Numbered from the stretch's first letter, positions 42,909-52,691 are shown. The stretch is DNA of 64,000 nt from Shinella sp032095155 (GCF_049199905.1 NZ_JBLZPK010000044.1:87218-151217), one strand, 5' to 3'. Numbers and translations: made by a program. Notes: generated by a model not told the origin, from the sequence alone.

Positions 42909-44281
42909 TCGAGAACGCGAACACACGCCGCGCTGCGCGCCCGAGACACCAAAGCCTCGCCGGCCGGCTGATGCTGTGGGTCACGGTCACCATCACGGCG
43001 CTGTGGCTCGTCGCGGTCGGTTTCGGCGCGCTGATCATGCAGGACGAGTTCGGCGAGATCTATGACAGCGCCCTGCAGGAAACGGCCGAGCGCCTGACGC
43101 CGCTTCTGCTCGACGATCTCAGAAGTCGGGACGATCCGGACGAACCTCAGCGCATCGAGGCGCTGCGCGCACCTGTCGAGGAGGAGTATCTATCCTATCA
43201 GGTGCGTGACCTGACGGGCCGTGTCCTGCTGCATTCGCATTCCGCGACGATGAAGCCATTCGAGGCGCCGTTGAAGGAGGGCTTCTGGCAGGCCGAGGAC
43301 GGGCGCATCTATACCGCGGTGGCCGCCGACGGCGCGACCTTCGTGCAGGTCAAGGATACCGCCGAGGAGCGCGAGGAGGCGACACGCGAAGGATCGCTCG
43401 CCCTGCTTTTGCCGGTGCTGCTGATCGTGCCGATCACCATCGCAGCCGTCTGGTTTGCCGTGCGGCGCGTGCTTGCGCCGGTCGAACTGCTGCGCGCGGC
43501 GATCGCGGAGAAGGACGGCGGCAATCTCGCGGCCATCGAGGCGGCGCATCTGCCGCACGAACTCCAGCCGATCCTGCGCTCGGTCAACCTGCTGCTTTCA
43601 CGCCTGCGCGCCGTCATCGCCGCCGAGCGGGAATTCACCTCCAACAGTGCCCATGAACTGCGCACGCCCCTTGCCGGCGCGCTCGCGCAAACGCAGCTTC
43701 TGCTTTCGGAACTCAAGGACAGCCCGACACGGGCGCGTGCGCAGCAGATCGAGGCATCGCTGCAAAAGCTCACAAAGCTGACGGAAAAGCTGCTCCAGCT
43801 CGCCCGCGCCGAAGCGGGCATTGGCGTTGCGGAAACCACATTCGATATCGCCGATGTCGTCGGCATTGTGGTCACCGATTTCCAGCGCGCCTGCGAGGAT
43901 GCGGACCGTATCCATTTTACGAACAGGCTTGCCGCGCCGCGCCTTTACGAGGGCACGGCTGACGCCTTTGCCATCGTTCTGCGCAACCTCATCGAGAACG
44001 CGCTGTTGCATGGACGGGCCTACGAGCCTGTGGAGGTTGACCTTACGGGCGAGGGAAATGTGCGTATTTCCAACGGCTCGCCACCGCTTTCCGAAGCGGA
44101 GCTTGTTGCTGTGCGCAAGCGGTTTGCCCGCGGCAGGACCGTCGCTGCCGGTTCTGGCCTCGGCCTTTCCATTGCCGACCGCCTGCTTCAGCAGATGCGG
44201 GCAAACCTTGTGCTGACCTCGCCCGTGCCGGGCCGCATCGACGGCTTTCAGGCCGAGATCGTGTTTCCTGCCGCCGGATGA
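42905..44281 (+). CDS. sensor histidine kinase (PmrB/QseC-like)
   Basis: 458 residues from the ATG at 42905, which overlaps the regulator stop. Helices at about 20-45 and 165-188 border a periplasmic domain of about 120 residues (YQVRDLTGRVLLHSHSAT), then HAMP-like and H-box SNSAHELRTPLAGALAQTQLL (histidine near 249), then N and G boxes (NLIENALLHGR and AAGSGLGLSIADRLLQ). It senses the periplasm and phosphorylates the OmpR-type regulator. Confidence 0.92.
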   Translation: MIENANTRRAARPRHQSLAGRLMLWVTVTITALWLVAVGFGALIMQDEFGEIYDSALQETAERLTPLLLDDLRSRDDPDEPQRIEALRAPVEEEYLSYQVRDLTGRVLLHSHSATMKPFEAPLKEGFWQAEDGRIYTAVAADGATFVQVKDTAEEREEATREGSLALLLPVLLIVPITIAAVWFAVRRVLAPVELLRAAIAEKDGGNLAAIEAAHLPHELQPILRSVNLLLSRLRAVIAAEREFTSNSAHELRTPLAGALAQTQLLLSELKDSPTRARAQQIEASLQKLTKLTEKLLQLARAEAGIGVAETTFDIADVVGIVVTDFQRACEDADRIHFTNRLAAPRLYEGTADAFAIVLRNLIENALLHGRAYEPVEVDLTGEGNVRISNGSPPLSEAELVAVRKRFARGRTVAAGSGLGLSIADRLLQQMRANLVLTSPVPGRIDGFQAEIVFPAAG

Positions 44282-44391
44282 GGTTTTCCGGCGCGCCCCT
44301 GCGTCATTTCTGAACAATCTCGTTTTCCAGCATTCCAGCGCCGAAAGGTCCTGTGAATCCCCACAATTATTTTCATTTGGCATGTGAGAAA

Positions 44392-44432
44392 TGTGTGGCT
44401 TTTTGCCGCATTGTGTGGTTTTCTGCGGGCAT
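44392..44432 (+). repeat. two tandem 20-bp direct repeats
   Basis: TGTGTGGYTTTYTGCSG-like units begin at 44392 and 44412, a period of 20 bp (two helical turns). They lie 22 bases before the next start codon, in its promoter region. Confidence 0.45.
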
Positions 44433-44453
44433 AATCAAAAAAAGGTGGGGAAC

Positions 44454-44675
44454 ATGGGTCGCAAACCGGAAGACTATGCGCGGCTTCTTGCCGGCGCACT
44501 CGACAAAATTCATGCAGCAGAATGCCATGGGGTCTCGGAGCCGCTGTCCGAGCACTGCGTGCGCGTGATCGGCCAGACCATCGCAGCCGCGATGGACGAG
44601 GCGCGAAAAATCCATATCGAACAGGAGCTTGTGGCGATGCGTGAACGCCGCGAGCGAATCCATCTGCATTCCTGA
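44454..44675 (+). CDS. small hypothetical protein (73 aa)
   Basis: The ATG at 44454 follows GGTGGGG. The sequence begins MGRKPEDYARLLAGALDKIH and ends IEQELVAMRERRERIHLHS. It is soluble, predicted almost wholly helical with a possible coiled-coil C-terminus, and contains two cysteines. No family is recognised. It stands alone, 172 bases after the kinase gene, with a tandem repeat in its promoter region. Confidence 0.6.
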   Translation: MGRKPEDYARLLAGALDKIHAAECHGVSEPLSEHCVRVIGQTIAAAMDEARKIHIEQELVAMRERRERIHLHS

Positions 44676-44873
44676 CATAAAGATCGATCGGCTGCTCCGT
44701 GTGGGGTAGCCGCGCCTCTTTGCTGGTCAAGCGTGGAAACACGTCGTAGAACGGGCGCGCCCCGGCTGCGCCGCCGCTCCGTACCGCTTCCGCCGTTTCC
44801 GGCCTGGATGTTCGAACGGCCGCGTTCCGTGCGTCGGGCGTGACAGGGCAGAATAAAGCGGCGGAGGGCTGAC

Positions 44874-45650
44874 ATGACCGATTGGGGCAGGACCGGCAAC
44901 GGCAGGATCGCACTGGTGACGGGCGGCGGCACGGGCATAGGCCTTGCCATTGCGCGGGGCCTGAGTGCGGAGGGATATCGGGTCGTCATCACCGGCCGCC
45001 GTGCGGATGTGCTGGAAAAGGCGGCCTCGGATATTTCCGGCGAGACCGGCAATCCCGTCCGGGCCATCGCCTGCGATGTCGGCAAGCCGGACGATGTAGC
45101 CGCGGCTTTCGATGCGGTGAAGCGGGACTTCCGCCGGCTCGACGTGCTCGTCAACAATGCCGGCTCCAATGTGTCGCCGGCCCTGCTGGAGGACATTCCG
45201 TTCGAGGAATGGTCGAGCATTCTTGCCGCCAACCTCACGGGGGCTTTTCTCTGCACCCAGCACGCCTTCCGGATCATGAAGGCGCAGCATCCGCGCGGTG
45301 GGCGCATCATCAACAACGGCTCGATTTCCGCGACCGCGCCGCGCCCGAATTCCGCGCCCTACACAGCGACGAAACACGCCATCACCGGCCTCACCAAATC
45401 GACGGCGCTCGATGGGCGCAAATACGACATCGCCTGCGGCCAGATCGATATCGGCAACGCCGCCACCGACATGACATCGAAGATGAATGCCGGCGTGTTG
45501 CAGGCGAACGGCGAGATCGCCGGCGAACCGACCATGTCGGTCAAGCACGTCGCCGATGCCGTGATCTACATGGCGAGCCTGCCGCTCGACGCCAATGTGC
45601 TGACCATGACTGTGATGGCGACCAACATGCCGTTCGTCGGGCGGGGGTAG
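44874..45650 (+). CDS. short-chain dehydrogenase/reductase
   Basis: 258 residues. Cofactor motif TGGGTGIGLAIA (TGxxxGxG) at 16-27, VNNAGSN near 93, catalytic serine near 152 (GSISATAPRP), Y163 and K167 in PYTATKHAITG. Classical SDR length. It oxidises or reduces a hydroxyl/carbonyl with NAD(P). The arginine in GRRADVLEK after strand 2 suggests NADP. The substrate is unknown. It is transcribed alone. Confidence 0.9.
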   Translation: MTDWGRTGNGRIALVTGGGTGIGLAIARGLSAEGYRVVITGRRADVLEKAASDISGETGNPVRAIACDVGKPDDVAAAFDAVKRDFRRLDVLVNNAGSNVSPALLEDIPFEEWSSILAANLTGAFLCTQHAFRIMKAQHPRGGRIINNGSISATAPRPNSAPYTATKHAITGLTKSTALDGRKYDIACGQIDIGNAATDMTSKMNAGVLQANGEIAGEPTMSVKHVADAVIYMASLPLDANVLTMTVMATNMPFVGRG

Positions 45651-45653
45651 GGG

Positions 45654-45911
45654 TTATCGCCGCCGGGGCTCGCCGCCCTCGGCATAGACCGTCTTCTGCT
45701 GGAACTTGAAGATGTGGCCGCAGCGGCAGCGGATCATGTGCCTGTCGGGATATTTCGACGGGCGCTCCGTGAGGAAGCCCGGCGGCAGCGCGTCGATCTT
45801 GAAATCCGGGTCCTTGCGCGTTGGCATATCGTCTTCCGAGACCTCGGCATAGCCGGAATTGCCGCACATGGCGCATTCGAGTTTGCGCGAATAGCGGTCG
45901 CGGGCGGCCAT
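45654..45911 (-). CDS. small zinc-ribbon protein (85 aa)
   Basis: Two CxxC/CxC pairs are visible, CAMCGNSG near residue 13 and IRCRCGHIFKF near 61, a zinc-ribbon arrangement. The rest is charged and ends RRR. AAGGAA precedes the start at 45911. A nucleic-acid or protein-binding role is likely but unproven. It is convergent with the SDR gene (3-base gap). Confidence 0.65.
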   Translation of the reverse strand: MAARDRYSRKLECAMCGNSGYAEVSEDDMPTRKDPDFKIDALPPGFLTERPSKYPDRHMIRCRCGHIFKFQQKTVYAEGGEPRRR

Positions 45912-45976
45912 GGGCGATTCCTTCGTTGGGTGCGGTTTGCCCGTTAATAGGCATCGCGCCTGTTGGTTTCAATGCC

Positions 45977-46825
45977 TCATGCCGCAAGCAGCGCCTGGAG
46001 CACGGCGATGATGCGCCGGTGCTGGTGGGCGTGGCGGGTGCGCACGTTGACGGCGGCATAGACGGCCTGGGCGATCGGCTCGGCGCCTCCCACGCGGCTG
46101 ACGGCGCCAGTTCGCAGTAGCCGTTTCGCATCCGCCTCCGTCACGAAGGCGGAGCCGCCGAGTTTCTGCATCAGGGCCAGGATCGCCGTCGTCTCGCCGC
46201 TGGCGATCGGCGCGGTGGAAAGCGCCGGATGGGCCTGCCGATGCAGCCGGTCGAAGGCGGGGGAATAAACGGCCTGGATATAGTCCTCCGGCCGCACATC
46301 CTCGATGCGGCTCACCTTGTTGCTCACCATCTCGTAATGCACGTCGCCGATACGCTCGTAGTGCAGGTCGGGCAGGTAATGCGGGGTGAAGAGGATGGCG
46401 AGATCGAGGTCGCCGGCACCGAGATCGCGGTTCATCTGGCTGGAATAGTCCACTTCCAGATAGATCGAGGTTCCCGGCAATTCCTTGCGCACCGCCGCCA
46501 GCCAGTCACCGGCATAATGGGCGGCCAGATCATGCTGCAGGCCGATGCGCATCGAGCGTTCGTAGGCGCCGGCCGTCTCCACCGCGCGCGTCGCCTCATG
46601 CCATTGATGCTGCAACGCTTTTGCATGGTCGAGAAAGCGCAGTCCGGCGGCTGTCGGCTGCGTGCCACCCTTGTTGCGGGCGAAGAGTTTCCGCGCAAAC
46701 AGCGTCTCCAGTGCATTGATGCGATGAGTGACCGTCGATTGAGTGATGTTCAACCGCTCCGCCGTCCGGTTGAAGTTGCGGGTTTCCATCAGGTCCAGGA
46801 ATGTCTCAATCAGAACGATCTGCAT
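45977..46825 (-). CDS. LysR-family transcriptional regulator
   Basis: 282 residues from the ATG at 46825. HTH at 1-60: MQIVLIETFLDLMETRNFNR and AERLNITQSTVTHRINALE. The effector domain (90-280) contains MRIGLQHDLAAHYAGDWLAAV. It is divergent from the dimethylglycine/sarcosine dehydrogenase operon and probably activates it through the T-N11-A palindrome at 46864-46880. The long upstream open frame is antisense to the flavoprotein gene and is not coding. Confidence 0.9.
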   Translation of the reverse strand: MQIVLIETFLDLMETRNFNRTAERLNITQSTVTHRINALETLFARKLFARNKGGTQPTAAGLRFLDHAKALQHQWHEATRAVETAGAYERSMRIGLQHDLAAHYAGDWLAAVRKELPGTSIYLEVDYSSQMNRDLGAGDLDLAILFTPHYLPDLHYERIGDVHYEMVSNKVSRIEDVRPEDYIQAVYSPAFDRLHRQAHPALSTAPIASGETTAILALMQKLGGSAFVTEADAKRLLRTGAVSRVGGAEPIAQAVYAAVNVRTRHAHQHRRIIAVLQALLAA

Positions 46826-46863
46826 GAATGTGCCGTGTTTTTCCGAGTGTTTGACGGAAGTGT

Positions 46864-46880
46864 AATCGGTATTGTCGATT
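46864..46880. promoter_or_regulatory. LysR-type T-N11-A box
   Basis: AATCG and CGATT flank GTATTGT as a perfect 5-bp inverted repeat containing T-N11-A. It sits 39 bases from the LysR start and 74 bases from the flavoprotein start, the usual place for a divergent LTTR operator. Confidence 0.55.
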
Positions 46881-46954
46881 AATAAAGCGATTTTCGCCCG
46901 CTTGCCGCAAAGGCCGTTGATTGCCACAAATCCGGGACAACCAAGGGGAAGAGA

Positions 46955-49405
46955 ATGTCCGCACTGCCAAGCCATGCCCGTGTCGTCATCATCGGTGGAG
47001 GTGCCATCGGGGCGTCGGCGCTGTATCATCTGGCCAAGGCCGGATGGACGGATTGCGTGCTGCTCGAAAAGAACGAGTTGACCGCCGGCTCGACCTGGCA
47101 TGCCGCCGGCAACGTGCCGACATTCTCGTCTTCCTGGTCGATCATGAACATGCAGCGCTATTCGGCATCGCTTTATCGCGAGCTGGGCGATCTGGTCGAT
47201 TACCCCATGAACTACCACGTCACCGGCTCGATCCGCCTCGGCCATTCCAAGCAGCGGTTGCAGGAGTTCAAGCGCGTCGTCGGCATGGGGCGCTATCAGG
47301 GCATGGACCTCGATATCCTCTCGCCCGACGAGATGCGCTCGAAATATCCTTTCCTCGAAACGCATGACCTGACCGGTGCGCTGTACGATCCCTATGACGG
47401 CGACATCGACCCCGCGCAGTTGACCCAGGCGCTGGCAAAAGGCGCGCGCGATATGGGCGCGAAGATCTTCCGCTTCTGCCCGGCCACCGGCGCGCGCCGC
47501 GAGGGCGACGAATGGGTGATCTCCACGCCGCAGGGCGACATCCGCTGCGAGAAGGTCGTCAACGCCGCCGGTTATTATGCCCGCGAGGTTGGGAAATGGT
47601 TCGGCCGCGATGTGCCGATGATGGTGATGAGCCATCAATATATGCTGTTCGAGGAAATCCCGGAACTCGCCGCTTGGTCGCGCGAGGCCGGCCACAAACT
47701 GCCGCTGCTGCGCGACGTTGATAGCTCCTATTATCTCCGTCAGGAAAAGACGGGCATGAATCTCGGACCCTATGAGCGGAACTGCAAGGCGCATTGGGTG
47801 ACGCCTGATGATCCGATGCCGGACGACTTCTCGTTCCAGCTCTTCCCCGACGATCTCGACCGTCTCGAATGGTATCTGAACGACGCCGTCGAGCGCGTGC
47901 CGATCCTCGGCACCGCCGGCCTGTCGCGCATGATCAACGGCCCGATCCCCTATGCGCCTGACGGCAATCCGTTGCTCGGCCCGATGCCCGGCGTTCCGAA
48001 CGCCTACGAGGCCTGCGTCTTCACCTTCGGCATCTGCCAGGCCGGCGGTGCCGGCAAGGTGCTGGCCGAATGGGTGACGGAAGGCGAGACGGAATGGGAC
48101 ATGTGGTCCTGCGATCCGCGTCGCTACACGGCCTTTGCCGCCGACAAGGACTATTGCGTCGCCAAGGGCATGGAAATCTATGGCCACGAATATGCCATGC
48201 ACTTCCCCAAGCACGCCTGGCCGGCCGGTCGCGACCGGAAGCTCTCGCCGATCCATGACCGCATCAAGGCGCTCGGCGCGCAGTTCAAGCCCTATAACGG
48301 CTGGGAGCGCGCCAACTGGTATGCAGCGCCGGGCGATGATCTCTCGGAGCAGTCGACCCAGACCTGGAACCGCGAGGGGCCGTGGCGGCCGCGCATCGAG
48401 GCGGAGTGCCGTGCCGTCACCGAGGCTGCCGGCATTCTCGATCTGCCCGGCTTCTCGCGCTTCCGCGTGAAGGGCGAGGGGGCGACTGCGTGGCTGTCCT
48501 CGCTCATCACCGGCAAGGTGCCGAAGCCCGGCCGCATCGGCCTTGCCTATTTCTCCGACGACAAGGGCCGCATCGTCACGGAAATGTCGGTCATGATGCT
48601 GGACGAGGATTTCTTCTTCCTCATCACCGCCGCGACCGCCCAGTGGCACGATTTCGAATGGCTGCAAAAGCACTTGCCCAAGGATACCGCCTTTACCATC
48701 GACGACGTGACGGAAAACTTCTCCTGCCAGATCCTGTCCGGCCCGAAGTCCCGCGCCATTCTGGCCGATGTCACCGATGCCGACCTTTCCAAGGGCTGGC
48801 TGACGCATCAGAGCTGCCAGATCGCCGGCCGCTGGTGCCAGCTGGTGCGCGTTTCCTTTGCCGGCGAGCTTGGCTGGGAAATCCATACGAAGGTGGAAGA
48901 TACTGCCGTGATCTTCGATGCCGTCTGGGCCGCCGGCCAGAAGCATGGCCTGAAACCCTTCGGCATGGAGGCGCTGGACAGCCTGCGCATCGAGAAGAGC
49001 TATCGCGCCTGGAAGGGCGATCTTTCGACCGACTACACGATCCTGCAAGGCGGCCTCGACCGTTTCGTCGATTGGGCGAAACCCGATTTCAAGGGCAAGG
49101 CGGCGTTGGAGCGGGAGAAGCAGCAGGGTGTCACCAAGCGCTTCGTGACGCTGACGGTGGAGGCCGGCGAGTGCGATGCGCCCTACATGTCGACGCTCTG
49201 GCATGGCGGCAAGGTGGTCGGCGAGACGACCTCCGGCAACTGGGGCTATCGCGTCGGCAAATCCATCGCGCTCGGCATGCTGAGGGCTGAGCTTGCCGTG
49301 CCGGGCACGGAAATCGAGGTGGAAATCTACGGTGAGCGTTTCAAGGCGGTGGTCCAGCCCGACGGCCCGCTCTTCGACCCGAACAATGAAAGACTGCGCG
49401 CATGA
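46955..49405 (+). CDS. dimethylglycine/sarcosine dehydrogenase-like FAD-GcvT fusion protein (first copy)
   Basis: 816 residues. N-terminal DAO-type FAD domain (VVIIGGGAIGASALYHLAKA; the STWHAAG histidine is the covalent FAD site of this family), a linker, then an aminomethyltransferase (GcvT) domain from about 440 (FRVKGEGATAWLSSLITGKV and GELGWEIHTKVE). Such enzymes oxidatively demethylate N-methylglycines and pass formaldehyde units to tetrahydrofolate. First gene of a coupled operon (the next ATG overlaps its TGA). The LysR gene is divergent. Confidence 0.92.
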   Translation: MSALPSHARVVIIGGGAIGASALYHLAKAGWTDCVLLEKNELTAGSTWHAAGNVPTFSSSWSIMNMQRYSASLYRELGDLVDYPMNYHVTGSIRLGHSKQRLQEFKRVVGMGRYQGMDLDILSPDEMRSKYPFLETHDLTGALYDPYDGDIDPAQLTQALAKGARDMGAKIFRFCPATGARREGDEWVISTPQGDIRCEKVVNAAGYYAREVGKWFGRDVPMMVMSHQYMLFEEIPELAAWSREAGHKLPLLRDVDSSYYLRQEKTGMNLGPYERNCKAHWVTPDDPMPDDFSFQLFPDDLDRLEWYLNDAVERVPILGTAGLSRMINGPIPYAPDGNPLLGPMPGVPNAYEACVFTFGICQAGGAGKVLAEWVTEGETEWDMWSCDPRRYTAFAADKDYCVAKGMEIYGHEYAMHFPKHAWPAGRDRKLSPIHDRIKALGAQFKPYNGWERANWYAAPGDDLSEQSTQTWNREGPWRPRIEAECRAVTEAAGILDLPGFSRFRVKGEGATAWLSSLITGKVPKPGRIGLAYFSDDKGRIVTEMSVMMLDEDFFFLITAATAQWHDFEWLQKHLPKDTAFTIDDVTENFSCQILSGPKSRAILADVTDADLSKGWLTHQSCQIAGRWCQLVRVSFAGELGWEIHTKVEDTAVIFDAVWAAGQKHGLKPFGMEALDSLRIEKSYRAWKGDLSTDYTILQGGLDRFVDWAKPDFKGKAALEREKQQGVTKRFVTLTVEAGECDAPYMSTLWHGGKVVGETTSGNWGYRVGKSIALGMLRAELAVPGTEIEVEIYGERFKAVVQPDGPLFDPNNERLRA

Positions 49406-51849
49406 GCAAACCCATTCCCTCCAAGGCGAGAGCCGTCATTATCGGCGGCGGTGTCTCCGGCTGCTCGGTCGCCTACCATCTGGCCAAACTCGGCTGGACG
49501 GATGTGGTGCTGCTGGAGCGCAAGCAGCTGACGTCGGGTACCACCTGGCATGCCGCCGGCCTCATCGGCCAGCTGCGCGCCTCGCAGAACATGACGCGGC
49601 TCGCCAAATATTCCGCCGATCTCTACACCAAGCTCGAAGCCGAGACCGGTATCGGTACGGGCATGCGCCAGTGCGGTTCGATGACCGTGGCGCTGACGGA
49701 AGAGCGCAAGGAAGAGATTTTCCGTCAGGCTTCGCTCGCCCGTGCTTTTGATGTCGATGTGCGCGAAATCTCCGTCGACGAGGTAAAGGCGATGTATCCG
49801 CATCTCAACACGGCGGATGTTAAGGCGGCCGTGCACCTGCCGCTCGATGGCCAGTGCGATCCGGCCAACATCGCGATGGCCTTGGCGAAGGGCGCGCGGC
49901 AGAACGGTGCGACGGTCATCGAGAACGTCAAGGTCACCTCCGTCGTCACCAAGGACGGCCGTGTGACGGGCGTGACCTGCGAGCAGAACGGCGAGACCTT
50001 CACCATCGAGACGGAGAATGTCGTCAATGCCGCCGGCATGTGGGGGCGCACACTGGCCGATATGTCCGGCGTGACGCTGCCGCTGCATGCCTGCGAGCAT
50101 TTCTACATCGTCACCGAGCCGATCCCGAACCTCCAGCGCCTGCCGGTGCTGCGCGTTCCCGACGAATGCACCTATTACAAGGAGGATGCCGGCAAGATGC
50201 TGATCGGCGCCTTCGAGCTGAAGGCCAAGCCGTGGGGCATGGACGGCATTTCGGAAGATTTCTGCTTCGACCAATTGCCGGAGGATTTCGATCACTTCCA
50301 GCCGATCCTCGAAAACGCCATCAACCGTTTGCCGATGCTGGAAACCGCCGGCATTCACACCTTCTTCAACGGACCGGAAAGCTTTACGCCCGACGACCGC
50401 TACTATCTCGGCGAAGCGCCGCAGCTCAAAGGGTACTGGGTCGCCGCCGGCTACAATTCCATCGGCATTGTCTCCTCCGGTGGCGCCGGCATGGCGCTGG
50501 CGCAGTGGATGAACGATGGCGAGGCGCCCTTCGATCTCTGGGAGGTCGATATCCGCCGCGCCCAGCCCTTCCAGCGCAACCGCACCTATCTGAAGGATCG
50601 CGTCTCCGAAACGCTCGGCTTGCTCTATGCCGACCATTTCCCCTATCGCCAGATGGCGACGGCCCGTGGCGTGCGTCGCTCGCCGCTGCATGAGCACCTG
50701 AAGGCGCGTGGCGCGGTGTTCGGTGAGGTGGCGGGCTGGGAGCGCGCCAACTGGTTCGCGAAGGAAGGCCAGGAGCGGGAGTACCGTTATAGCTGGAAAC
50801 GGCAGAACTGGTTCGAGAACCAGAAGGACGAGCATCTTGCTGTCCGCAACGGCGTCGGCCTGTTCGACATGACCTCCTTCGGCAAGATCCGCGTGGAGGG
50901 TCGCGATGCGTTGGCCTTCCTCCAGAAACTCTGCGCCAACCAGATGGACGTCGCGCCCGGCAAGATCGTCTATACCCAGATGCTGAACGCCCGCGGTGGC
51001 ATCGAGAGCGACCTGACGGTGACGCGCCTTTCTGAAACGGCATTCTTCCTCGTCGTGCCCGGCGCGACGCTCCAGCGCGACCTTGCCTGGCTGCGCAAGC
51101 ACTTGCAGGACGAGTTCGTCGTCATTACCGATGTCACTGCTGCCGAAAGCGTGCTCTGCGTCATGGGGCCGAAGGCACGCGACCTTATGCAGAAGGTGAG
51201 CCCGAACGATTTTTCCAATGCGGCGCACCCCTTTGCCACGGCACAGGAAATCGAGATCGGCATGGGGCTCGCCCGCGCGCACCGCGTCACCTATGTCGGC
51301 GAGCTCGGCTGGGAGCTTTACGTCTCAACCGACCAGACGGCGCATGTCTTCGAGGCGCTGGAAGAAGCTGGCGCGGATGTCGGCCTGAAACTCTGCGGCC
51401 TGCACACGCTCGATTCGTGCCGCATCGAAAAGGCCTTCCGCCATTTCGGCCACGACATCACCGACGAGGACCATGTGCTGGAAGCTGGCCTCGGCTTTGC
51501 GGTGCGTACCAAGAAGGGCGATTTCATCGGCCGTGATGCGGTGCTGCGCAAGGAGGAGGAGGGGCTGAAGCGCCGCATGGTGCAGTTCAAGCTGACCGAT
51601 GCCGAGCCGCTGCTCTTCCACAATGAGGCGCTGGTGCGAGACGGCCAGATCGTCTCGACCATCACCTCGGGCAATTACGGCCATTTCCTCGGCGGCGCCA
51701 TCGGCATGGGCTATGTGCCTTGCGAGGGTGAGAGCGAGGCGGATGTGCTGGCCTCGAGCTACGAGGTCGAGATCGCCGGAACGCGGGTGAAGGCGGAAGC
51801 CTCGCTTGCGCCGATGTACGATCCGAAGTCGGAGAGGGTGCGGGCATGA
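49402..51849 (+). CDS. dimethylglycine/sarcosine dehydrogenase-like FAD-GcvT fusion protein (second copy)
   Basis: 815 residues, a full-length paralogue of the preceding gene with the same plan: VIIGGGVSGCSVAYHLAKLGW, TSGTTWHAAGLIG, and a GcvT domain from about 460 (FGKIRVEGRDALAFLQKLCA and GELGWELYVSTD). The two differ in the substrate-pocket part of the FAD domain, so they probably demethylate different methylamines. Both ends are coupled to neighbours by four-base overlaps. Confidence 0.92.
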   Translation: MSKPIPSKARAVIIGGGVSGCSVAYHLAKLGWTDVVLLERKQLTSGTTWHAAGLIGQLRASQNMTRLAKYSADLYTKLEAETGIGTGMRQCGSMTVALTEERKEEIFRQASLARAFDVDVREISVDEVKAMYPHLNTADVKAAVHLPLDGQCDPANIAMALAKGARQNGATVIENVKVTSVVTKDGRVTGVTCEQNGETFTIETENVVNAAGMWGRTLADMSGVTLPLHACEHFYIVTEPIPNLQRLPVLRVPDECTYYKEDAGKMLIGAFELKAKPWGMDGISEDFCFDQLPEDFDHFQPILENAINRLPMLETAGIHTFFNGPESFTPDDRYYLGEAPQLKGYWVAAGYNSIGIVSSGGAGMALAQWMNDGEAPFDLWEVDIRRAQPFQRNRTYLKDRVSETLGLLYADHFPYRQMATARGVRRSPLHEHLKARGAVFGEVAGWERANWFAKEGQEREYRYSWKRQNWFENQKDEHLAVRNGVGLFDMTSFGKIRVEGRDALAFLQKLCANQMDVAPGKIVYTQMLNARGGIESDLTVTRLSETAFFLVVPGATLQRDLAWLRKHLQDEFVVITDVTAAESVLCVMGPKARDLMQKVSPNDFSNAAHPFATAQEIEIGMGLARAHRVTYVGELGWELYVSTDQTAHVFEALEEAGADVGLKLCGLHTLDSCRIEKAFRHFGHDITDEDHVLEAGLGFAVRTKKGDFIGRDAVLRKEEEGLKRRMVQFKLTDAEPLLFHNEALVRDGQIVSTITSGNYGHFLGGAIGMGYVPCEGESEADVLASSYEVEIAGTRVKAEASLAPMYDPKSERVRA

Positions 51850-52691
51850 CCAGTCTTGCCGAACGCCACCAGCGTTTCCACGACCTGCACCAGTCGGGCT
51901 GCTTCGTCATCCCGAATCCCTGGGATATCGGCTCCGCCCGCATGATGGTGGCCTCGGGCGCCGTGGCGCTCGCCACCACTTCCGCCGGCTTCGCTTTCAC
52001 GCTCGGCCGGCCGGACATGGGCCGGGTGACGCGGGAGGAAGCGTTGAGGCACGCCGAAGACCTCGTGCGCGCCACGCCGCTTCCCGTCTCCGGCGATTTC
52101 GAGAACGGCTTTGCCGATGCGCCTGACGATGTTGCCGAGACGATCCGGCTTGCCGCCGAAGTCGGCCTGTCCGGTTGCTCCATCGAAGACACGCAAATGG
52201 TCGACGGCAATCCGGCCTATGCGTTCGATCTTGCCGTTGAGCGCATCCGCGCCGCTGCCGACGCCGCCCGCTCGCTGGGTCGCCCCTTCATTCTCTGTGC
52301 CCGCGCCGATGGCGTGATGAACGGCGTCTATGATCTCGACGAGGCGATCCGCCGTATCCAGGCCTTCGAAAAGGCCGGCGCCGATCTCGTTTATGTGCCG
52401 GTGCCGCCGGGCGAGGCGGAGGTGCGCCGCGTCGTGCAATCGGTATCGACGCCGGTCAATGCGCTGGCCGCCGGGCCGCTGCGCCAACTCACCGTGCCGC
52501 AGTTCGCCGCCATCGGCGTGCGCCGCATTTCGCTCGGCTCGATGATCGCCCGCGTCACCCACGCGGCCATCGCCGAGCAGATGGACGCCATTGTCAAGGA
52601 TGGCAGTTTCGCCAAATTGTCCGCCGCCGCGTCGGGGGACCTCATCAACAGAATGCTTGCCGCGGGAGCGGAGGAGACGGACTATGAGTGA
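51846..52691 (+). CDS. isocitrate lyase / PEP mutase family protein
   Basis: 281 residues. Blocks GCFVIPNPWDIGSARMMVASG, LATTSAGFAFTLGRPD, PVSGDFENGFAD and GLSGCSIEDTQM match the PEP-mutase/2-methylisocitrate-lyase fold. The metal-binding Asp/Glu of GDFENG and SIED are present. A C-C lyase or hydrolase activity on a 2-oxo or hydroxy acid is likely. Its place between demethylases and a methyltransferase suggests it handles the carbon skeleton. It overlaps the next gene by 8 bases. Confidence 0.85.
   Translation: MTSLAERHQRFHDLHQSGCFVIPNPWDIGSARMMVASGAVALATTSAGFAFTLGRPDMGRVTREEALRHAEDLVRATPLPVSGDFENGFADAPDDVAETIRLAAEVGLSGCSIEDTQMVDGNPAYAFDLAVERIRAAADAARSLGRPFILCARADGVMNGVYDLDEAIRRIQAFEKAGADLVYVPVPPGEAEVRRVVQSVSTPVNALAAGPLRQLTVPQFAAIGVRRISLGSMIARVTHAAIAEQMDAIVKDGSFAKLSAAASGDLINRMLAAGAEETDYE

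Noticed and set aside
45977..49204. A 1075-codon minus-strand frame across the LysR gene and the first flavoprotein gene
   Set aside because: Only the part below 46825 has LysR features. The rest is antisense to a clear FAD-GcvT protein and is a product of GC-rich codon use.
49327..51282. A 651-codon minus-strand frame
   Set aside because: It lies entirely opposite the second FAD-GcvT gene, has histidine- and arginine-rich antisense composition and no ribosome-binding site.
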